Positions 40,403 through 49,261 of a DNA stretch of 64,000 bases are shown piece by piece (the stretch's first letter is position 1; every line of letters starts with the position of its first letter). Location: assembly GCF_000215705.1 (NCBI RefSeq), contig NC_015677.1:1190001-1254000 (forward strand), read 5' to 3'. The stretch is from Ramlibacter tataouinensis TTB310 (GTDB lineage Bacteria > Pseudomonadota > Gammaproteobacteria > Burkholderiales > Burkholderiaceae_C). The translations under genes and the position numbers were made by a program. The notes beneath the pieces are model-generated. The model saw nothing but the letters and a program-made list of their open reading frames with translations, did not search any database and was not told where the DNA came from.

Positions 40403-41647
40403 TTGCCCGGCCGCCTTTCTTCTCCGGACGTCGCCGTCCACCGCAACGATCTTCTCCGGCGCTACCAGGCCGTGCGTGCGCACAGCCTGGCGCTGGCCCA
40501 GCCGCTGTCGGCCGAGGACCAGTGCATCCAGTCCATGCCGGACGCCAGTCCCACCAAGTGGCACTTGGCGCACACCAGCTGGTTCTTCGAGGCGGTGGTC
40601 CTGGCGGCGCATGTGCCCGGCTGGCGGCCGTACGACCGGCGCTTCTTCCACCTGTTCAACTCGTACTACGAATCGCTGGGCCCGCGCCATCCGAGGCCGC
40701 AGCGTGGACTGCTGACCCGGCCGTCCCTGGACGAGGTGCTGGCGTACCGCAGCCACGTGGACGAGGCGATGCAGGCGCTGCTGGCCGGTGACGGCCCGGC
40801 CGACGCCGCGGCCTCGCTGGTGGAACTGGGACTGCAGCACGAGCAGCAGCACCAGGAGCTGATCCTCACCGACATCCTGCACGCGTTCTCGTGCAACCCC
40901 TTGCTGCCGGCCTACCGCCGGCCCGAGCCGCCGGTGCTGCGCCTGGCCGGCAGCGGGCCGGCGCCGCAGTGGCTGGCCCTGCCTGGCGGGGTGGTCGAGG
41001 TCGGCCATGCCGGTCCGGGTTTCGCCTTCGACAGCGAGACGCCGCGCCACGCCGTGCTGCTGCGGCCCTTCCAGATCGCCAGCCGGCTGGTGACCTGCGG
41101 CGAGTACGCGGAATTCATTGCCGACGGCGGCTACCGCCGCGCCAGCCTGTGGCTGTCGGACGGCTGGGCCGCCGTGCAGGCGCAGGGCTGGCGGGCGCCG
41201 GCCTACTGGCTGGCGCCCGGCGATCCGCGCGCGCCGGCCGAGGACTGGCAGGTGTTCGGCCTGCACGGCGTGCAGCCGCTGGACGCGTCGGCGCCGGTAT
41301 CGCAGCTGAGCTTGTACGAGGCGGCCGCGTACGCCGAGTGGGCCGGCGCGCGGCTGCCCACGGAATTCGAATGGGAGGCGGCCAGCGTGCAGCCGGGGCT
41401 GGACCAGGCCACCGGCCATGTCTGGCAGTGGACGCGCTCGTCCTATGATCCCTATCCCGGTTTCCGGCCGCTGTCCGGCGCCGTGGGCGAGTACAACGGC
41501 AAGTTCATGGTCGGCCAGGTCGTGCTGCGCGGCGGCAGCCTCGCGACGCCGCCGGGCCATACCAGGCCCAGCTACCGCAACTTCTTCCCGCCGGCCGCGC
41601 GCTGGCAGTTCTCCGGCCTGCGACTGGCCAAGGATGCCGAATGCTGA
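40403..41647 (+). CDS. egtB: Ergothioneine biosynthesis sulfoxide synthase EgtB
   Basis: A 414-residue iron enzyme joining trimethylhistidine (hercynine) to cysteine or gamma-glutamylcysteine by oxygen-dependent C-S bond formation. The N-terminal DinB-like part carries the three iron His: KWHLAHTSWFFE (first) and LQHEQQHQELI (second and third). The C-terminal formylglycine-enzyme-like domain includes RLPTEFEWEAAS, GHVWQWTRSSYDPYPGF and RPSYRNFF. The TTG start at 40403 follows the short peptide gene. Its end overlaps egtD by seven bases. Confidence 0.92.
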   Translation: MPGRLSSPDVAVHRNDLLRRYQAVRAHSLALAQPLSAEDQCIQSMPDASPTKWHLAHTSWFFEAVVLAAHVPGWRPYDRRFFHLFNSYYESLGPRHPRPQRGLLTRPSLDEVLAYRSHVDEAMQALLAGDGPADAAASLVELGLQHEQQHQELILTDILHAFSCNPLLPAYRRPEPPVLRLAGSGPAPQWLALPGGVVEVGHAGPGFAFDSETPRHAVLLRPFQIASRLVTCGEYAEFIADGGYRRASLWLSDGWAAVQAQGWRAPAYWLAPGDPRAPAEDWQVFGLHGVQPLDASAPVSQLSLYEAAAYAEWAGARLPTEFEWEAASVQPGLDQATGHVWQWTRSSYDPYPGFRPLSGAVGEYNGKFMVGQVVLRGGSLATPPGHTRPSYRNFFPPAARWQFSGLRLAKDAEC

Positions 41648-42657
41648 ATGCGAATGCCCTGAAGCGCGCCACCGACACCCATGGCCCGGCGCCGTCGGCC
41701 GTACAGGGCAGCGAGTTCGGCCGCGACCTGGTCCAAGCCCTGGTCCAGCGGCCGCGCGCCATCTCGCCCAAGTACTTCTACGATGCCGAGGGCTCGCGCC
41801 TGTTCGACCGGATCTGCGAACTGCCCGAGTACTACCCGACCCGCACCGAAGTAGCCATCCTGCGCGAGCGGGCCGGCGAGATCGCGGCCCTGGCCGGGCC
41901 GCGGGCCGAGATCGTGGAGTTCGGCGCCGGCTCGTGCACCAAGGTGCGGCTGCTGCTGGACGCGCTCGAGCGTCCGGCCCGCTACCTTCCCATCGACATC
42001 TCGGCCGAGCACTTGGCCGCGGCCGCCGCCGTGCTGCGGCGCGACTACGCCGGGCTGGAGGTGCACCCCGTGGCCGCCGACTACACGCAGCGCCTGCTGC
42101 TGCCGGCCGCCACGCCGGGCGCCGGCCGGCGGGTCGGCTTCTTCCCGGGTTCCACCCTGGGCAACTTCTCGCCCGAGGAGGCGCTGCAGTTCCTGCGCAT
42201 GGCGGCGCGCGTGCTGCGCGGCGGCGCGCTGCTGCTGGGCGCCGACCTGGTGAAGGACCCGGCGCTGCTGCATGCGGCGTACAACGACGCACAGGGCGTG
42301 ACGGCCGCCTTCAACCTGAACCTGCTGGCCCGCGCCAACCGCGAGCTGGGCGCGGACTTCGCACTGGACCAGTTTGCGCACGCCGCCTTCTACAACGCGC
42401 CGCTGCAGCGCATCGAGATGCACCTGGTCAGCCGCCGGGCGCAGCGCATCGCGCTGGGCGGCGAGTGCCACGAGATGGCCGAGGGCGAGACGCTGCACAC
42501 CGAGAACTCGCACAAGTTCACGGTCGAGGGGCTGCGCGCGCTGGCGGTGAAGGCGGGCTTCCGGCCGGGCGCGGCGTGGGCCGATGCGCGGCGCCTGTTC
42601 AGCGTGCACTGGCTGCACGCGCCCGACGCTTCCAACGACGAGAAGGAACGGCGATGA
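41641..42657 (+). CDS. egtD: L-histidine N-alpha-methyltransferase EgtD
   Basis: A 338-residue SAM-dependent enzyme that trimethylates histidine to hercynine, the first step to ergothioneine. Family blocks: SPKYFYDAEGSRLFDRICEL and PEYYPTRTE near the N-terminus, the SAM site VEFGAGSCTKVRLLLDAL, FFPGSTLGNFSPEEA, and ENSHKFTVEGL near the end. It overlaps the end of egtB and is overlapped by the DUF427 gene at ATGA, so the three are co-translated. The egtA, egtC and egtE functions are not encoded nearby. Confidence 0.93.
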   Translation: MLNANALKRATDTHGPAPSAVQGSEFGRDLVQALVQRPRAISPKYFYDAEGSRLFDRICELPEYYPTRTEVAILRERAGEIAALAGPRAEIVEFGAGSCTKVRLLLDALERPARYLPIDISAEHLAAAAAVLRRDYAGLEVHPVAADYTQRLLLPAATPGAGRRVGFFPGSTLGNFSPEEALQFLRMAARVLRGGALLLGADLVKDPALLHAAYNDAQGVTAAFNLNLLARANRELGADFALDQFAHAAFYNAPLQRIEMHLVSRRAQRIALGGECHEMAEGETLHTENSHKFTVEGLRALAVKAGFRPGAAWADARRLFSVHWLHAPDASNDEKERR

Positions 42658-42935
42658 AAGCAAGCTGGAACGGCGTGGTGATCGCGCAGAGCGACGACAC
42701 CGTGGTGGTGGAAGGCAACCACTACTTCCCCGAGTCGGCGCTCAGGCGCGAGTACGTCACCTTCAGCAACCACAGGACCACCTGCCCCTGGAAGGGCCAG
42801 GCCAGCTACTACTCGCTGCTGGTGGACGGCGAGCTGAACCCGGACGCGGCCTGGTACTACGCGGATCCCAAGCCCGAGGCCGAGATGGTGCGCGGCCGGG
42901 TGGCGTTCTGGAAGGGCGTCAAGGTCGAACCCTGA
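42654..42935 (+). CDS. DUF427 family protein
   Basis: A 93-residue protein of the DUF427 family: KASWNGVVIAQSDDTVVVEG at the start, YFPESALRREY, and TTCPWKGQASYYSL with the conserved CPWKG. These small beta-rich proteins are of unknown function. The ATG overlaps the egtD stop by four bases, an unusually tight link with ergothioneine synthesis in this organism. Confidence 0.87.
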   Translation: MKASWNGVVIAQSDDTVVVEGNHYFPESALRREYVTFSNHRTTCPWKGQASYYSLLVDGELNPDAAWYYADPKPEAEMVRGRVAFWKGVKVEP

Positions 42936-42973
42936 CGCCGGCTCGGGCAGGGGCGCTGCGCTAAGCTCGGCGC

Positions 42974-43729
42974 ATGACCCTCGCGCTCGCGCCCGTCCTC
43001 ACCCCGCCCGCCGAACTCGACGCGCAGCTGCGCGAGCATGGCTTCGCCGTGCTCGATGCCGCGGGCGTGCGCGGCTGGACCGGCTGCACGCCGCGCGAGC
43101 TGCAGGACTGGCTGCCCAGCTGGGACCGCCTGGCGCCGGACGGCTACCTCAAGGACGGCGGGCGCTACCGGCGGCGCCGGCATTCGTGCTTCGTGGTCAG
43201 CAGCGAGGGTGGGGGCGCGGCGGTGCAGCCGGTGCCGCACCGCGCGCACTGGCAGCCGGTGGAGTACAACGCCCTGCACGGCGGCATGGAGCGCTGGTTC
43301 GAGCCCATGGAACCCGCCGTCGCGGCCTCGCCCGCCTGGGGCCGGCTGCTGGCGGCGCTGGGCCGCACCGCCTCGGCGCTCAAGGGCGCGCAGCCCTGGT
43401 ATGCCGAGGCGCACCAGTTCCGCATCGACACCACGGACGGCATCGGCCGGCCCACGCCCGAGGGCGCGCACCGCGACGGCGTCGACCTGGTGGCCGTGTT
43501 CCTGGTGGCGCGCCAGGGCATCAAGGGCGGCGAGACCCGGGTGTTCCAGGCCGACGGGCCGGCCGGCATGCGTTTCACCCTCACCGAGCCCTGGAGCGTG
43601 CTGCTGCTGGATGACGAGCGCGTGATCCACGAATCCACGCCCATCCAGCCGGTGGGCGAGGCCGGCCACCGCGACACGCTGGTGGTGACGCTGCGCGCCG
43701 GCGGTTTCCAAGGGCCGGCGGCGGCCTAG
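42974..43729 (+). CDS. 2-oxoglutarate/Fe(II)-dependent dioxygenase family protein
   Basis: A 251-residue member of the 2OG-Fe dioxygenase family related to BsmA/IDO-type amino-acid hydroxylases. The metal triad is suggested by EGAHRDGVDLVAVFLV (His-x-Asp) and DDERVIHESTPIQP (distal His), with an Arg in GHRDTLVVTL for 2-oxoglutarate. Relatives hydroxylate free amino acids. It lies 38 bases after the DUF427 gene on the same strand and could belong to the egt transcript, perhaps acting on a histidine or cysteine derivative. That last point is inference. Confidence 0.8.
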   Translation: MTLALAPVLTPPAELDAQLREHGFAVLDAAGVRGWTGCTPRELQDWLPSWDRLAPDGYLKDGGRYRRRRHSCFVVSSEGGGAAVQPVPHRAHWQPVEYNALHGGMERWFEPMEPAVAASPAWGRLLAALGRTASALKGAQPWYAEAHQFRIDTTDGIGRPTPEGAHRDGVDLVAVFLVARQGIKGGETRVFQADGPAGMRFTLTEPWSVLLLDDERVIHESTPIQPVGEAGHRDTLVVTLRAGGFQGPAAA

Positions 43730-43736
43730 TAGGGCT

Positions 43737-44498
43737 TCAGCCCCGCACGTCGGCCACCGGCTCCTTGCCGAAGTCCGGCCGCGCCAGGAAAGCCAGCACG
43801 CGGGCGGCGGCGTCGTCGGGCGTGCTCAGCGCACCCTGCTGCTTCATGCCCTGGAAGGCGCCGATGTCGGGGAAGCGGCTGGCGTCCGCGCTGCGCAGCT
43901 GCACCTGCATGTCGGTGTCGATCACCCCGGGCGCCAGCGAGCAGACGCGGGCGCCGTTGGCCTGCTGAGCCTGCTCCAGCGCAACGCAGCGGCTGAAATG
44001 GTCCATGCCGGCCTTGGCCGCGCAATAGACAGCCTGCGAGGCCATGGCGCGGCGCCCCAGGCCGGAGGAGATGTTGAGCAGCCTGCGCGGGCAGCGCCAG
44101 CCCGTGGTGGCGCGCAGGAAGGCGCCGGACAGCAGCATCGGCGCCTCCAGGTCCACCCGCATCGCGTCGGCGACCTGGCCGTAGGCGATCTGCTCCAGCG
44201 GCGCGATCTCGGGGATCACGCCGGCGTTATTGATCAGGGTGACCGAGGCAGGCTCGTCCCGTGCGCCGCGTTCCTTGAGCCAGGTCTCCAGCCGGGCCGC
44301 GACGGCGTCGGGCCGGCCCAGGTCGGCCGGCCACTGCTCGCAACGCAGGCCGGCGGCCGCGGCCTGCGCGGTCAGCTCGCCGTTGGGCTTGCGCGAGATG
44401 CACAGCAGCTCGTGGCCCGATCGCAGCAGCTGGCGGGCCATCGCCAGGCCCATGCCGCGCGAGGCGCCGGTGAGGAGGGTGAGGGGGGGAGCGGTCAT
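43737..44498 (-). CDS. Short-chain dehydrogenase/reductase
   Basis: A 253-residue classical SDR. The cofactor motif is LLTGASRGMGLAMARQLL (about residues 8-25), NNAG is at about residue 91, a catalytic Ser is in LNISSGLG, and YCAAKAGM gives Tyr and Lys. The resemblance is to sepiapterin-reductase-like members (SRxxGxx and the PGVIDTDMQ end). Substrate unknown. Convergent with the dioxygenase gene and 28 bases downstream of the intradiol dioxygenase on the same strand. Confidence 0.87.
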   Translation of the reverse strand: MTAPPLTLLTGASRGMGLAMARQLLRSGHELLCISRKPNGELTAQAAAAGLRCEQWPADLGRPDAVAARLETWLKERGARDEPASVTLINNAGVIPEIAPLEQIAYGQVADAMRVDLEAPMLLSGAFLRATTGWRCPRRLLNISSGLGRRAMASQAVYCAAKAGMDHFSRCVALEQAQQANGARVCSLAPGVIDTDMQVQLRSADASRFPDIGAFQGMKQQGALSTPDDAAARVLAFLARPDFGKEPVADVRG

Positions 44499-44526
44499 GC
44501 CGCCATCGTAGCGGCGGCGCTGCGGC

Positions 44527-45156
44527 TCAGGCGGCGACCACGAGGGGGAAGCGGGCGCGCAGCCCGTCCGGCCCGGCGGCGAACGGCACCGTGAGGGCCT
44601 CGCGCGAGGCGGTATCCAGCCGGCGCCACAGGCCGTCGCGCGGGTTGCCGGGGTCGCCCTGCACGTAGAGCTGGGTGGTCAGCAGCTCGCGCGGGCCCAG
44701 CCGGACCTTGACATGGATGTGCGGCGTGCGGCCGCTGTAGGCCACCGGGCGGATGGTGCGGAAGCGCCAGGCGCCGTCGTTGCCCACCTGCACGCGGCCG
44801 AAGCCCTGGAAGGCCGGATCGGCCCGCCCGCCGTCGCCCGGATGGTGGTAGTGGCCGGCCTCGTCGCACTGCCAGATCTCCACCTGCGCGCCGGCCACCG
44901 GGCGCCCGGCCAGGTCCGTGACCTGACCTTCCACCCAGGCCGGCTGGCCGCGGCCATAGGTCCGGGTACCGTTGCGCAGCAGGTCGAAGTCGCTGTCGGC
45001 GGGCAGCTCCACCGGGTAGAACGGCCCCTCGGTCTGCGACGGCGTGGCCTGCCGCGTGGGTGACTGGGCACGGGCGCCCAGCAGCACGGCGGGCGCGGCC
45101 ACCAGGGCGGCGGCGACGGTGCGGCGGGGCAGGAGTGGGGGACGGGGCGGGGCCAT
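44527..45156 (-). CDS. Intradiol ring-cleavage dioxygenase, exported form
   Basis: A 209-residue protein like the catalytic subunit of protocatechuate 3,4-dioxygenase. Iron(III) ligands are suggested by DEAGHYHHPGD (first Tyr), RPVAYSGRTPHIHVKV (second Tyr, then two His). An Arg-containing Tat-like signal (PPRPPLLPRRTVAAALVAAP) precedes the TEGPFYP block, so it is probably periplasmic, unlike the classical cytoplasmic enzymes. The physiological substrate is unknown. The ATG at 45156 was chosen to begin the signal. Confidence 0.85.
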   Translation of the reverse strand: MAPPRPPLLPRRTVAAALVAAPAVLLGARAQSPTRQATPSQTEGPFYPVELPADSDFDLLRNGTRTYGRGQPAWVEGQVTDLAGRPVAGAQVEIWQCDEAGHYHHPGDGGRADPAFQGFGRVQVGNDGAWRFRTIRPVAYSGRTPHIHVKVRLGPRELLTTQLYVQGDPGNPRDGLWRRLDTASREALTVPFAAGPDGLRARFPLVVAA

Positions 45157-45193
45157 GCGGTTTCGAGCCTGGGCGGCGACGCGGAGTTCCGGC

Positions 45194-45874
45194 TCAGAAG
45201 GGCGGCGGCGAGGCAAAGGCCAGGGGCGCCCCGCTCACCGGGTGCGGCAGCGCCAGGGCGCTGGCGTGCAGCAGCAGCCTCGGCGCCCGGGCCGCCACCT
45301 CGGGCGGCGCGTACAGCGCGTCGCCCAGTATGGGGTGGCCCAGCGCCATCAGGTGCACCCGCAGCTGGTGCGTGCGGCCGGTCACCGGCGCCAGCTCCAG
45401 GCGGGTGCTGCCGGCCGCCGCGTCGTGGCCCAGCACGCGCCAGAGCGTGAGGCTGGGCTTGCCGGCGTGCGGGTCCACCTGCTGCCGCGGGCGGTTGGGC
45501 CAGTCGGCGGCCAGCGGCAGGGCTATGCGGCTCCAGCCCTCGGCGTCGGCAGGCATCGGAAGCAGGAGGCCGGCCACCACTGCCACGTAACGCTTGCCGA
45601 CCTCGCGCCGGGCGAAGGCGTCGCCGAACGCGCGCTGCAGGGCCGCGCCGCGCGCCATCAGCCACAAGCCCGAGGTCGCCATGTCCAGCCGGTGCACCAC
45701 CCGCGCGTCGGGGAAACGCTGCTGTACCCGGGCGGCCAGGCACTCCTGCTTGCCGGGACCGCGGCCGGGCACGCAGAGCAGCCCGGCCGGCTTGTCCACC
45801 ACGATGCAGTCGGCATCTGCATGGATGAGCACGGGGGCCGCGCCGGGCCCGGACGGTACACTCGCCGCCGTCAC
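45194..45874 (-). CDS. RluA-family RNA pseudouridine synthase
   Basis: A 226-residue pseudouridine synthase that isomerises uridine in rRNA or tRNA. The catalytic Asp is in VVHRLDMATSGLWLMAR (about residues 63-79), preceded by VVDKPAGLLCVPGRG. GRTHQLRVHLMALGHPILGD is the conserved C-terminal block. No S4 domain. The GTG at 45874 was chosen as the first plausible start; the frame stays open far upstream only as antisense to the DUF47 gene. The target position is not predictable beyond the RluA/TruC-like class. Confidence 0.87.
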   Translation of the reverse strand: MTAASVPSGPGAAPVLIHADADCIVVDKPAGLLCVPGRGPGKQECLAARVQQRFPDARVVHRLDMATSGLWLMARGAALQRAFGDAFARREVGKRYVAVVAGLLLPMPADAEGWSRIALPLAADWPNRPRQQVDPHAGKPSLTLWRVLGHDAAAGSTRLELAPVTGRTHQLRVHLMALGHPILGDALYAPPEVAARAPRLLLHASALALPHPVSGAPLAFASPPPF

Positions 45875-45910
45875 AAAACTGTCATCCAAACGCTCCGGAA
45901 GGGAGACTGC

Positions 45911-46558
45911 ATGCTGTTCGGCAAGCTGCTGCCGCGCGAAGGCAACTTTTTCGAGATGTTCAACCAGCACGCCGCCCGCATCGTCGAGGCGGCGCACGCG
46001 TTTTCCCGGCTGGTGGCCAACTATAGCGACGCCGGCCTGCGCGAGCGCTACACGCGCGAGGTCGACGCCGCCGAGCGCGCCGCCGACCGCGTCACGCACG
46101 AGGTCAACCGGCTGATCCACAAGACCTTCATCACGCCCATCGACCGGGACCAGATCCACACGCTGATCAACACCATGGACGACGTGGCCGACCTGATCCA
46201 GGACTCGGCCGAGACCATGTCGCTGTACGACCTGCGCCAGGTCAACGAGGAGATCACGCGCCTGACCGACCTGAGCGTCAAGTGCTGCGAGCGGCTGCAG
46301 GACGCCGTGGGCCTGATCGCCCGGCTGGCCGACGCGTCCACGGCCGAGGCGGCGCTCAAGACCTGCGAGGAGATCGACCGGCTCGAGTCGGACGCCGACC
46401 GCGTCATGCGCAGCGCCATGAGCAAGCTGTTCCGCGAGGAGCCGGACGTGCGCGAGGTGCTCAAGCTCAAGGCCATCTACGAGCTGCTGGAGACCGTCAC
46501 CGACAAGTGCGAGGACGTGGCCAACGTGATCGAGGGCATCGTCCTCGAGAACTCGTAA
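45911..46558 (+). CDS. DUF47 / PhoU-like accessory protein of the Pit transporter
   Basis: A 215-residue, all-helical PhoU-like protein of the DUF47 family, start MLFGKLLPREGNFFEMFNQH, with conserved acidic pairs that bind metal in PhoU (THEVNRLIHKTFITPIDRDQ and TDKCEDVANVIE). These proteins regulate the adjacent Pit phosphate transporter, whose gene begins 10 bases later. GGAAGGGAGA precedes the ATG. Confidence 0.9.
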   Translation: MLFGKLLPREGNFFEMFNQHAARIVEAAHAFSRLVANYSDAGLRERYTREVDAAERAADRVTHEVNRLIHKTFITPIDRDQIHTLINTMDDVADLIQDSAETMSLYDLRQVNEEITRLTDLSVKCCERLQDAVGLIARLADASTAEAALKTCEEIDRLESDADRVMRSAMSKLFREEPDVREVLKLKAIYELLETVTDKCEDVANVIEGIVLENS

Positions 46559-46568
46559 GGACGGTTCG

Positions 46569-47579
46569 ATGGAGACCGCACAGGCCGCCCTGTGGGTGGT
46601 GATCCTGCTGGTGGCGCTGGCCCTGGCCTTCGACTTCATGAACGGCTTCCACGACGCGGCGAATTCCATCGCCACCGTGGTGTCCACCGGCGTGCTGCGC
46701 CCGGGGCAGGCCGTGCTGTTCGCCGCCTTCTTCAACTTCGTCGCCATCTTCGTCTTCCACCTGAGCGTGGCGGCCACGGTGGGCAAGGGCATCGTCCAGC
46801 CGGGGGTGGTGGACACCCACGTGGTGTTCGGCGCCCTGGTGGGCGCCATCAGCTGGAACGTGCTGACCTGGTACTACGGCATCCCCAGCAGTTCCTCGCA
46901 TGCGCTGATCGGCGGCATCGTGGGCGCGGTGATCGCCAAGGCCGGCACCGGCTCGCTGGTGGGCGCGGGCATCCTCAAGACCGTGCTGTTCATCTTCGTC
47001 TCGCCCACGCTGGGCTTCTTGCTGGGCTCGCTGATGATGGTGATCGTGGCCTGGGGCTTCCGCCGCTCGGCCCCCTCGCGGGTGGACCGCTGGTTCCGGC
47101 GGCTGCAACTGGTCTCGGCGGGCGCCTACAGCCTGGGCCACGGCGGCAACGACGCGCAGAAGACCATCGGCATCATCTGGATGCTGCTGATCGCCACCGG
47201 CTACACCGCCTCGGGCGCGGCGGCGCCGCCGAGCTGGGTGGTGGTCAGCTGCTACATCGCCATCGCGGCCGGCACCATGTTCGGCGGCTGGCGCATCGTC
47301 AAGACCATGGGCCAGAAGATCACCAAGCTCAAGCCGGTGGGCGGCTTCTGCGCCGAGACCGGCGGCGCGCTGACGCTGTTCCTGGCCACGGGACTGGGGA
47401 TCCCGGTGTCGACCACCCACACCATCACCGGCGCCATCGTAGGGGTGGGCTCCACCCAGCGCGCCAGCGCCGTGCGCTGGGGCGTGGCCGGCAACATCGT
47501 CTGGGCCTGGGTCTTCACCATCCCGGCCAGCGCCTTCGTGGCGGCGGTGGCCTACTGGATCAGCCTGCAGATCTTCTAG
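46569..47579 (+). CDS. Low-affinity inorganic phosphate transporter, Pit family
   Basis: A 336-residue polytopic protein that imports (metal-)phosphate with protons. Two family repeats are clear: FDFMNGFHDAANSIATVVST near residue 20-38 and GHGGNDAQKTIGI near residue 195. GIPVSTTHTITGAIVGVG is the second half of the inverted topology. About ten helices. Forms an operon with the DUF47 protein and ends at a terminator two bases after the stop. Confidence 0.93.
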   Translation: METAQAALWVVILLVALALAFDFMNGFHDAANSIATVVSTGVLRPGQAVLFAAFFNFVAIFVFHLSVAATVGKGIVQPGVVDTHVVFGALVGAISWNVLTWYYGIPSSSSHALIGGIVGAVIAKAGTGSLVGAGILKTVLFIFVSPTLGFLLGSLMMVIVAWGFRRSAPSRVDRWFRRLQLVSAGAYSLGHGGNDAQKTIGIIWMLLIATGYTASGAAAPPSWVVVSCYIAIAAGTMFGGWRIVKTMGQKITKLKPVGGFCAETGGALTLFLATGLGIPVSTTHTITGAIVGVGSTQRASAVRWGVAGNIVWAWVFTIPASAFVAAVAYWISLQIF

Positions 47580-47580
47580 G

Positions 47581-47616
47581 CACTCGCAAAACGCTGCGCG
47601 TTTCGCGAGTGGTTTT
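47581..47616 (+). terminator. Intrinsic terminator of the DUF47-pit operon
   Basis: CACTCGCAAAACGC and GCGTTTCGCGAGTG pair with one mismatch around TGC (47581-47611), followed by GGTTTT. Strong stem, short T run, directly after the pit stop codon. Confidence 0.8.
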
Positions 47617-47662
47617 GATCAGATGGGACGAGCCGAGCGAAGCCCGGCCCATCCCATGAGGT

Positions 47663-47690
47663 GTTCGCACTGCACGCTGTCCGTGCGAAC
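47663..47690. repeat. Second hairpin between pit and the convergent acetyltransferase gene
   Basis: GTTCGCAC (47663-47670) and GTGCGAAC (47683-47690) form a perfect 8-bp stem around 12 bases. It may back up termination from either direction; no T run is visible on the plus strand. Confidence 0.45.
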
Positions 47691-47717
47691 GGTTCGACCT
47701 GCGGTCGTGGTGGGCAG

Positions 47718-48251
47718 TCAGGCGAGCTGCGCCGGCAGCGTGGGCGGGCGGGGATGTAGCCGCGCCATGGACAAGCTGTCCACGTAGCGGCCGTTCTTCA
47801 GGGCATAGGCGCGGTGGCGGCCCTCCTCGACAAAGCCAAGGCTGCGGTAGAGCGCTATGGCGCGCGTGTTGTCCTCATGGACGTGCAGTTCGATGCGCAG
47901 CACGCCGGCCCAGTGGTCGGCCCAATCGAGCAGGCGCGTCATCAGCTGGCGGCCGATCCCCCGGCCTTGCCATTCGGTGGCCATGCCGATGCCCAGCAGC
48001 CGCACATGGCCGCGGCGCAGGCTGGCGTGCACCGTGTGCAGGCCGGCCATGCCCACGATCTCGCCGGCGGCCACGGCCACCAGCTTGCAGTCGCGCGGCT
48101 CGACGCGCTGCAGCATGTCGATGCGCGAGGCAATGGCCGCATCAGGCACCTGCAGCGTGCCTTCCACGGTGCCGATGCGCCCGAGCAGGGCGGAAACAGC
48201 CGCCGCATCCGCGGGCTCGGCGGGGCGGATCAGGATGTTCGGAGTCTGCAC
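47718..48251 (-). CDS. GNAT family N-acetyltransferase
   Basis: A 177-residue GNAT enzyme. It has the acetyl-CoA loop in GMATEWQGRGIGRQLMTRLL (Q-x-x-G-x-G/A) and the closing ALYRSLGFVEEGRHR. It resembles YhhY/SpeG-like acetyltransferases with an N-terminal IRPAEPADAAAVSALL. Acceptor unknown. The TM2 protein gene lies ten bases upstream on the same strand. Confidence 0.85.
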   Translation of the reverse strand: MQTPNILIRPAEPADAAAVSALLGRIGTVEGTLQVPDAAIASRIDMLQRVEPRDCKLVAVAAGEIVGMAGLHTVHASLRRGHVRLLGIGMATEWQGRGIGRQLMTRLLDWADHWAGVLRIELHVHEDNTRAIALYRSLGFVEEGRHRAYALKNGRYVDSLSMARLHPRPPTLPAQLA

Positions 48252-48261
48252 CGTCTGCTCC

Positions 48262-48711
48262 TCACTGCGAGATGCGCCGGCCTTCCTCGACCTGCAGCTC
48301 GAAGTAGCGCTGGAAGCTGAAGGCGATGCTGGCCATCAGCACCGCCGTGCCCACCATCAGGGACACCACGATCGCGCCTATGGTCAGCCAGCTGGTGGCG
48401 CCCGGCGCCGCCTCGGCGTCCGCCCCCGGGTTGAAGCGGGCGTTCCACTTCTGCCTGTCCATCAGGCCATACACGATGGCCGTGAGGGCGCAGCCGGCGA
48501 TGGTGAAGCCCAGCAGCGGGACCAGCAGCCAGCTCAGCTTGTCGTCCTGGCCGAACTGCTGCACCCGCTGGATACCGTAGATGCCCAGCGCCGTGGGGAT
48601 GGGCAGCGCCCAGCCCAGCAGGTCGCCCAGGCCGCGCAGGTAGAAGCGGTGCAGGCCCAGCGGCCCGCCCAGGAAGGCCAGCCAGGCCGCCAAGGTCTTG
48701 TTCTTCGTCAT
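48262..48711 (-). CDS. TM2-domain membrane protein
   Basis: A 149-residue inner-membrane protein. The first two helices form a TM2 domain (LAAWLAFLGGPLGLHRFYLR with the conserved G-x-H-R-F-Y). It continues through two more helices (VPLLGFTIAGCALTAIVYGL, IGAIVVSLMVGTAVLMAS) and a short charged end. Function unknown. The ATG overlaps the stop of the upstream acetyltransferase gene by four bases. Confidence 0.8.
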   Translation of the reverse strand: MTKNKTLAAWLAFLGGPLGLHRFYLRGLGDLLGWALPIPTALGIYGIQRVQQFGQDDKLSWLLVPLLGFTIAGCALTAIVYGLMDRQKWNARFNPGADAEAAPGATSWLTIGAIVVSLMVGTAVLMASIAFSFQRYFELQVEEGRRISQ

Positions 48712-49241
48712 GCGCCGCTCCCTTCGGGCGTGCTGCGATCGGCATCGCCCAGGGGTTTTTCCATCAGCACGATGTCCAGCCAGCGGCCGAATTTCCAGCC
48801 GCAGCTGCGGATCACGCCCACCCGCTCGAAGCCCAGTGCGCGGTGCAGGCCGATGGAGCCGGCATTGGCCGAGTCGCCGATCACGGCGATCAGCTTGCGC
48901 ACGCCGGCGGCCTCGGCCGCGGCGGCCAGCGCCGCCAGCAGTTGCCGGCCCAGCCCGCGGCCGCAGGCGTCCGGGTGCAGGTAGATCGAGTCCTCGGCCG
49001 AGTAGCGGTAGGCCGGCCGCGGCTTGAACCACTGGCAGTAGGCAAAACCCAGCACCCGGCCGTCCTCCTCGGCCACCAGGTAGGGCAGGCCCTTGGCCAG
49101 CACGTCGGCGCGGCGGGCGGCCATGTCGGCCTCGGTCGGCGGGGTGGTCTCGAAGGTGCCGGTGCCGTGCGACACGTGGTGGCCGTAGATGGCGGCGATG
49201 GCGGCGAGGTCACCGTCGCGGCTGGGGCGGATGAGGGTCAT
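48708..49241 (-). CDS. GNAT acetyltransferase, phosphinothricin/methionine-sulfone type
   Basis: A 177-residue GNAT protein with the Pat/MddA family pattern: IRPSRDGDLAAIAAIYGHHV, TGTFETTPPT, YRYSAEDSIYLHPDACGRGLG and IGLHRALGFERVGV. Characterised relatives acetylate phosphinothricin, methionine sulfone or sulfoximine. First of a three-gene minus-strand unit ending at 47718, divergent from rpsP. Confidence 0.88.
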   Translation of the reverse strand: MTLIRPSRDGDLAAIAAIYGHHVSHGTGTFETTPPTEADMAARRADVLAKGLPYLVAEEDGRVLGFAYCQWFKPRPAYRYSAEDSIYLHPDACGRGLGRQLLAALAAAAEAAGVRKLIAVIGDSANAGSIGLHRALGFERVGVIRSCGWKFGRWLDIVLMEKPLGDADRSTPEGSGA

Positions 49242-49261
49242 GGGATCACGCGCAGGAAGGT

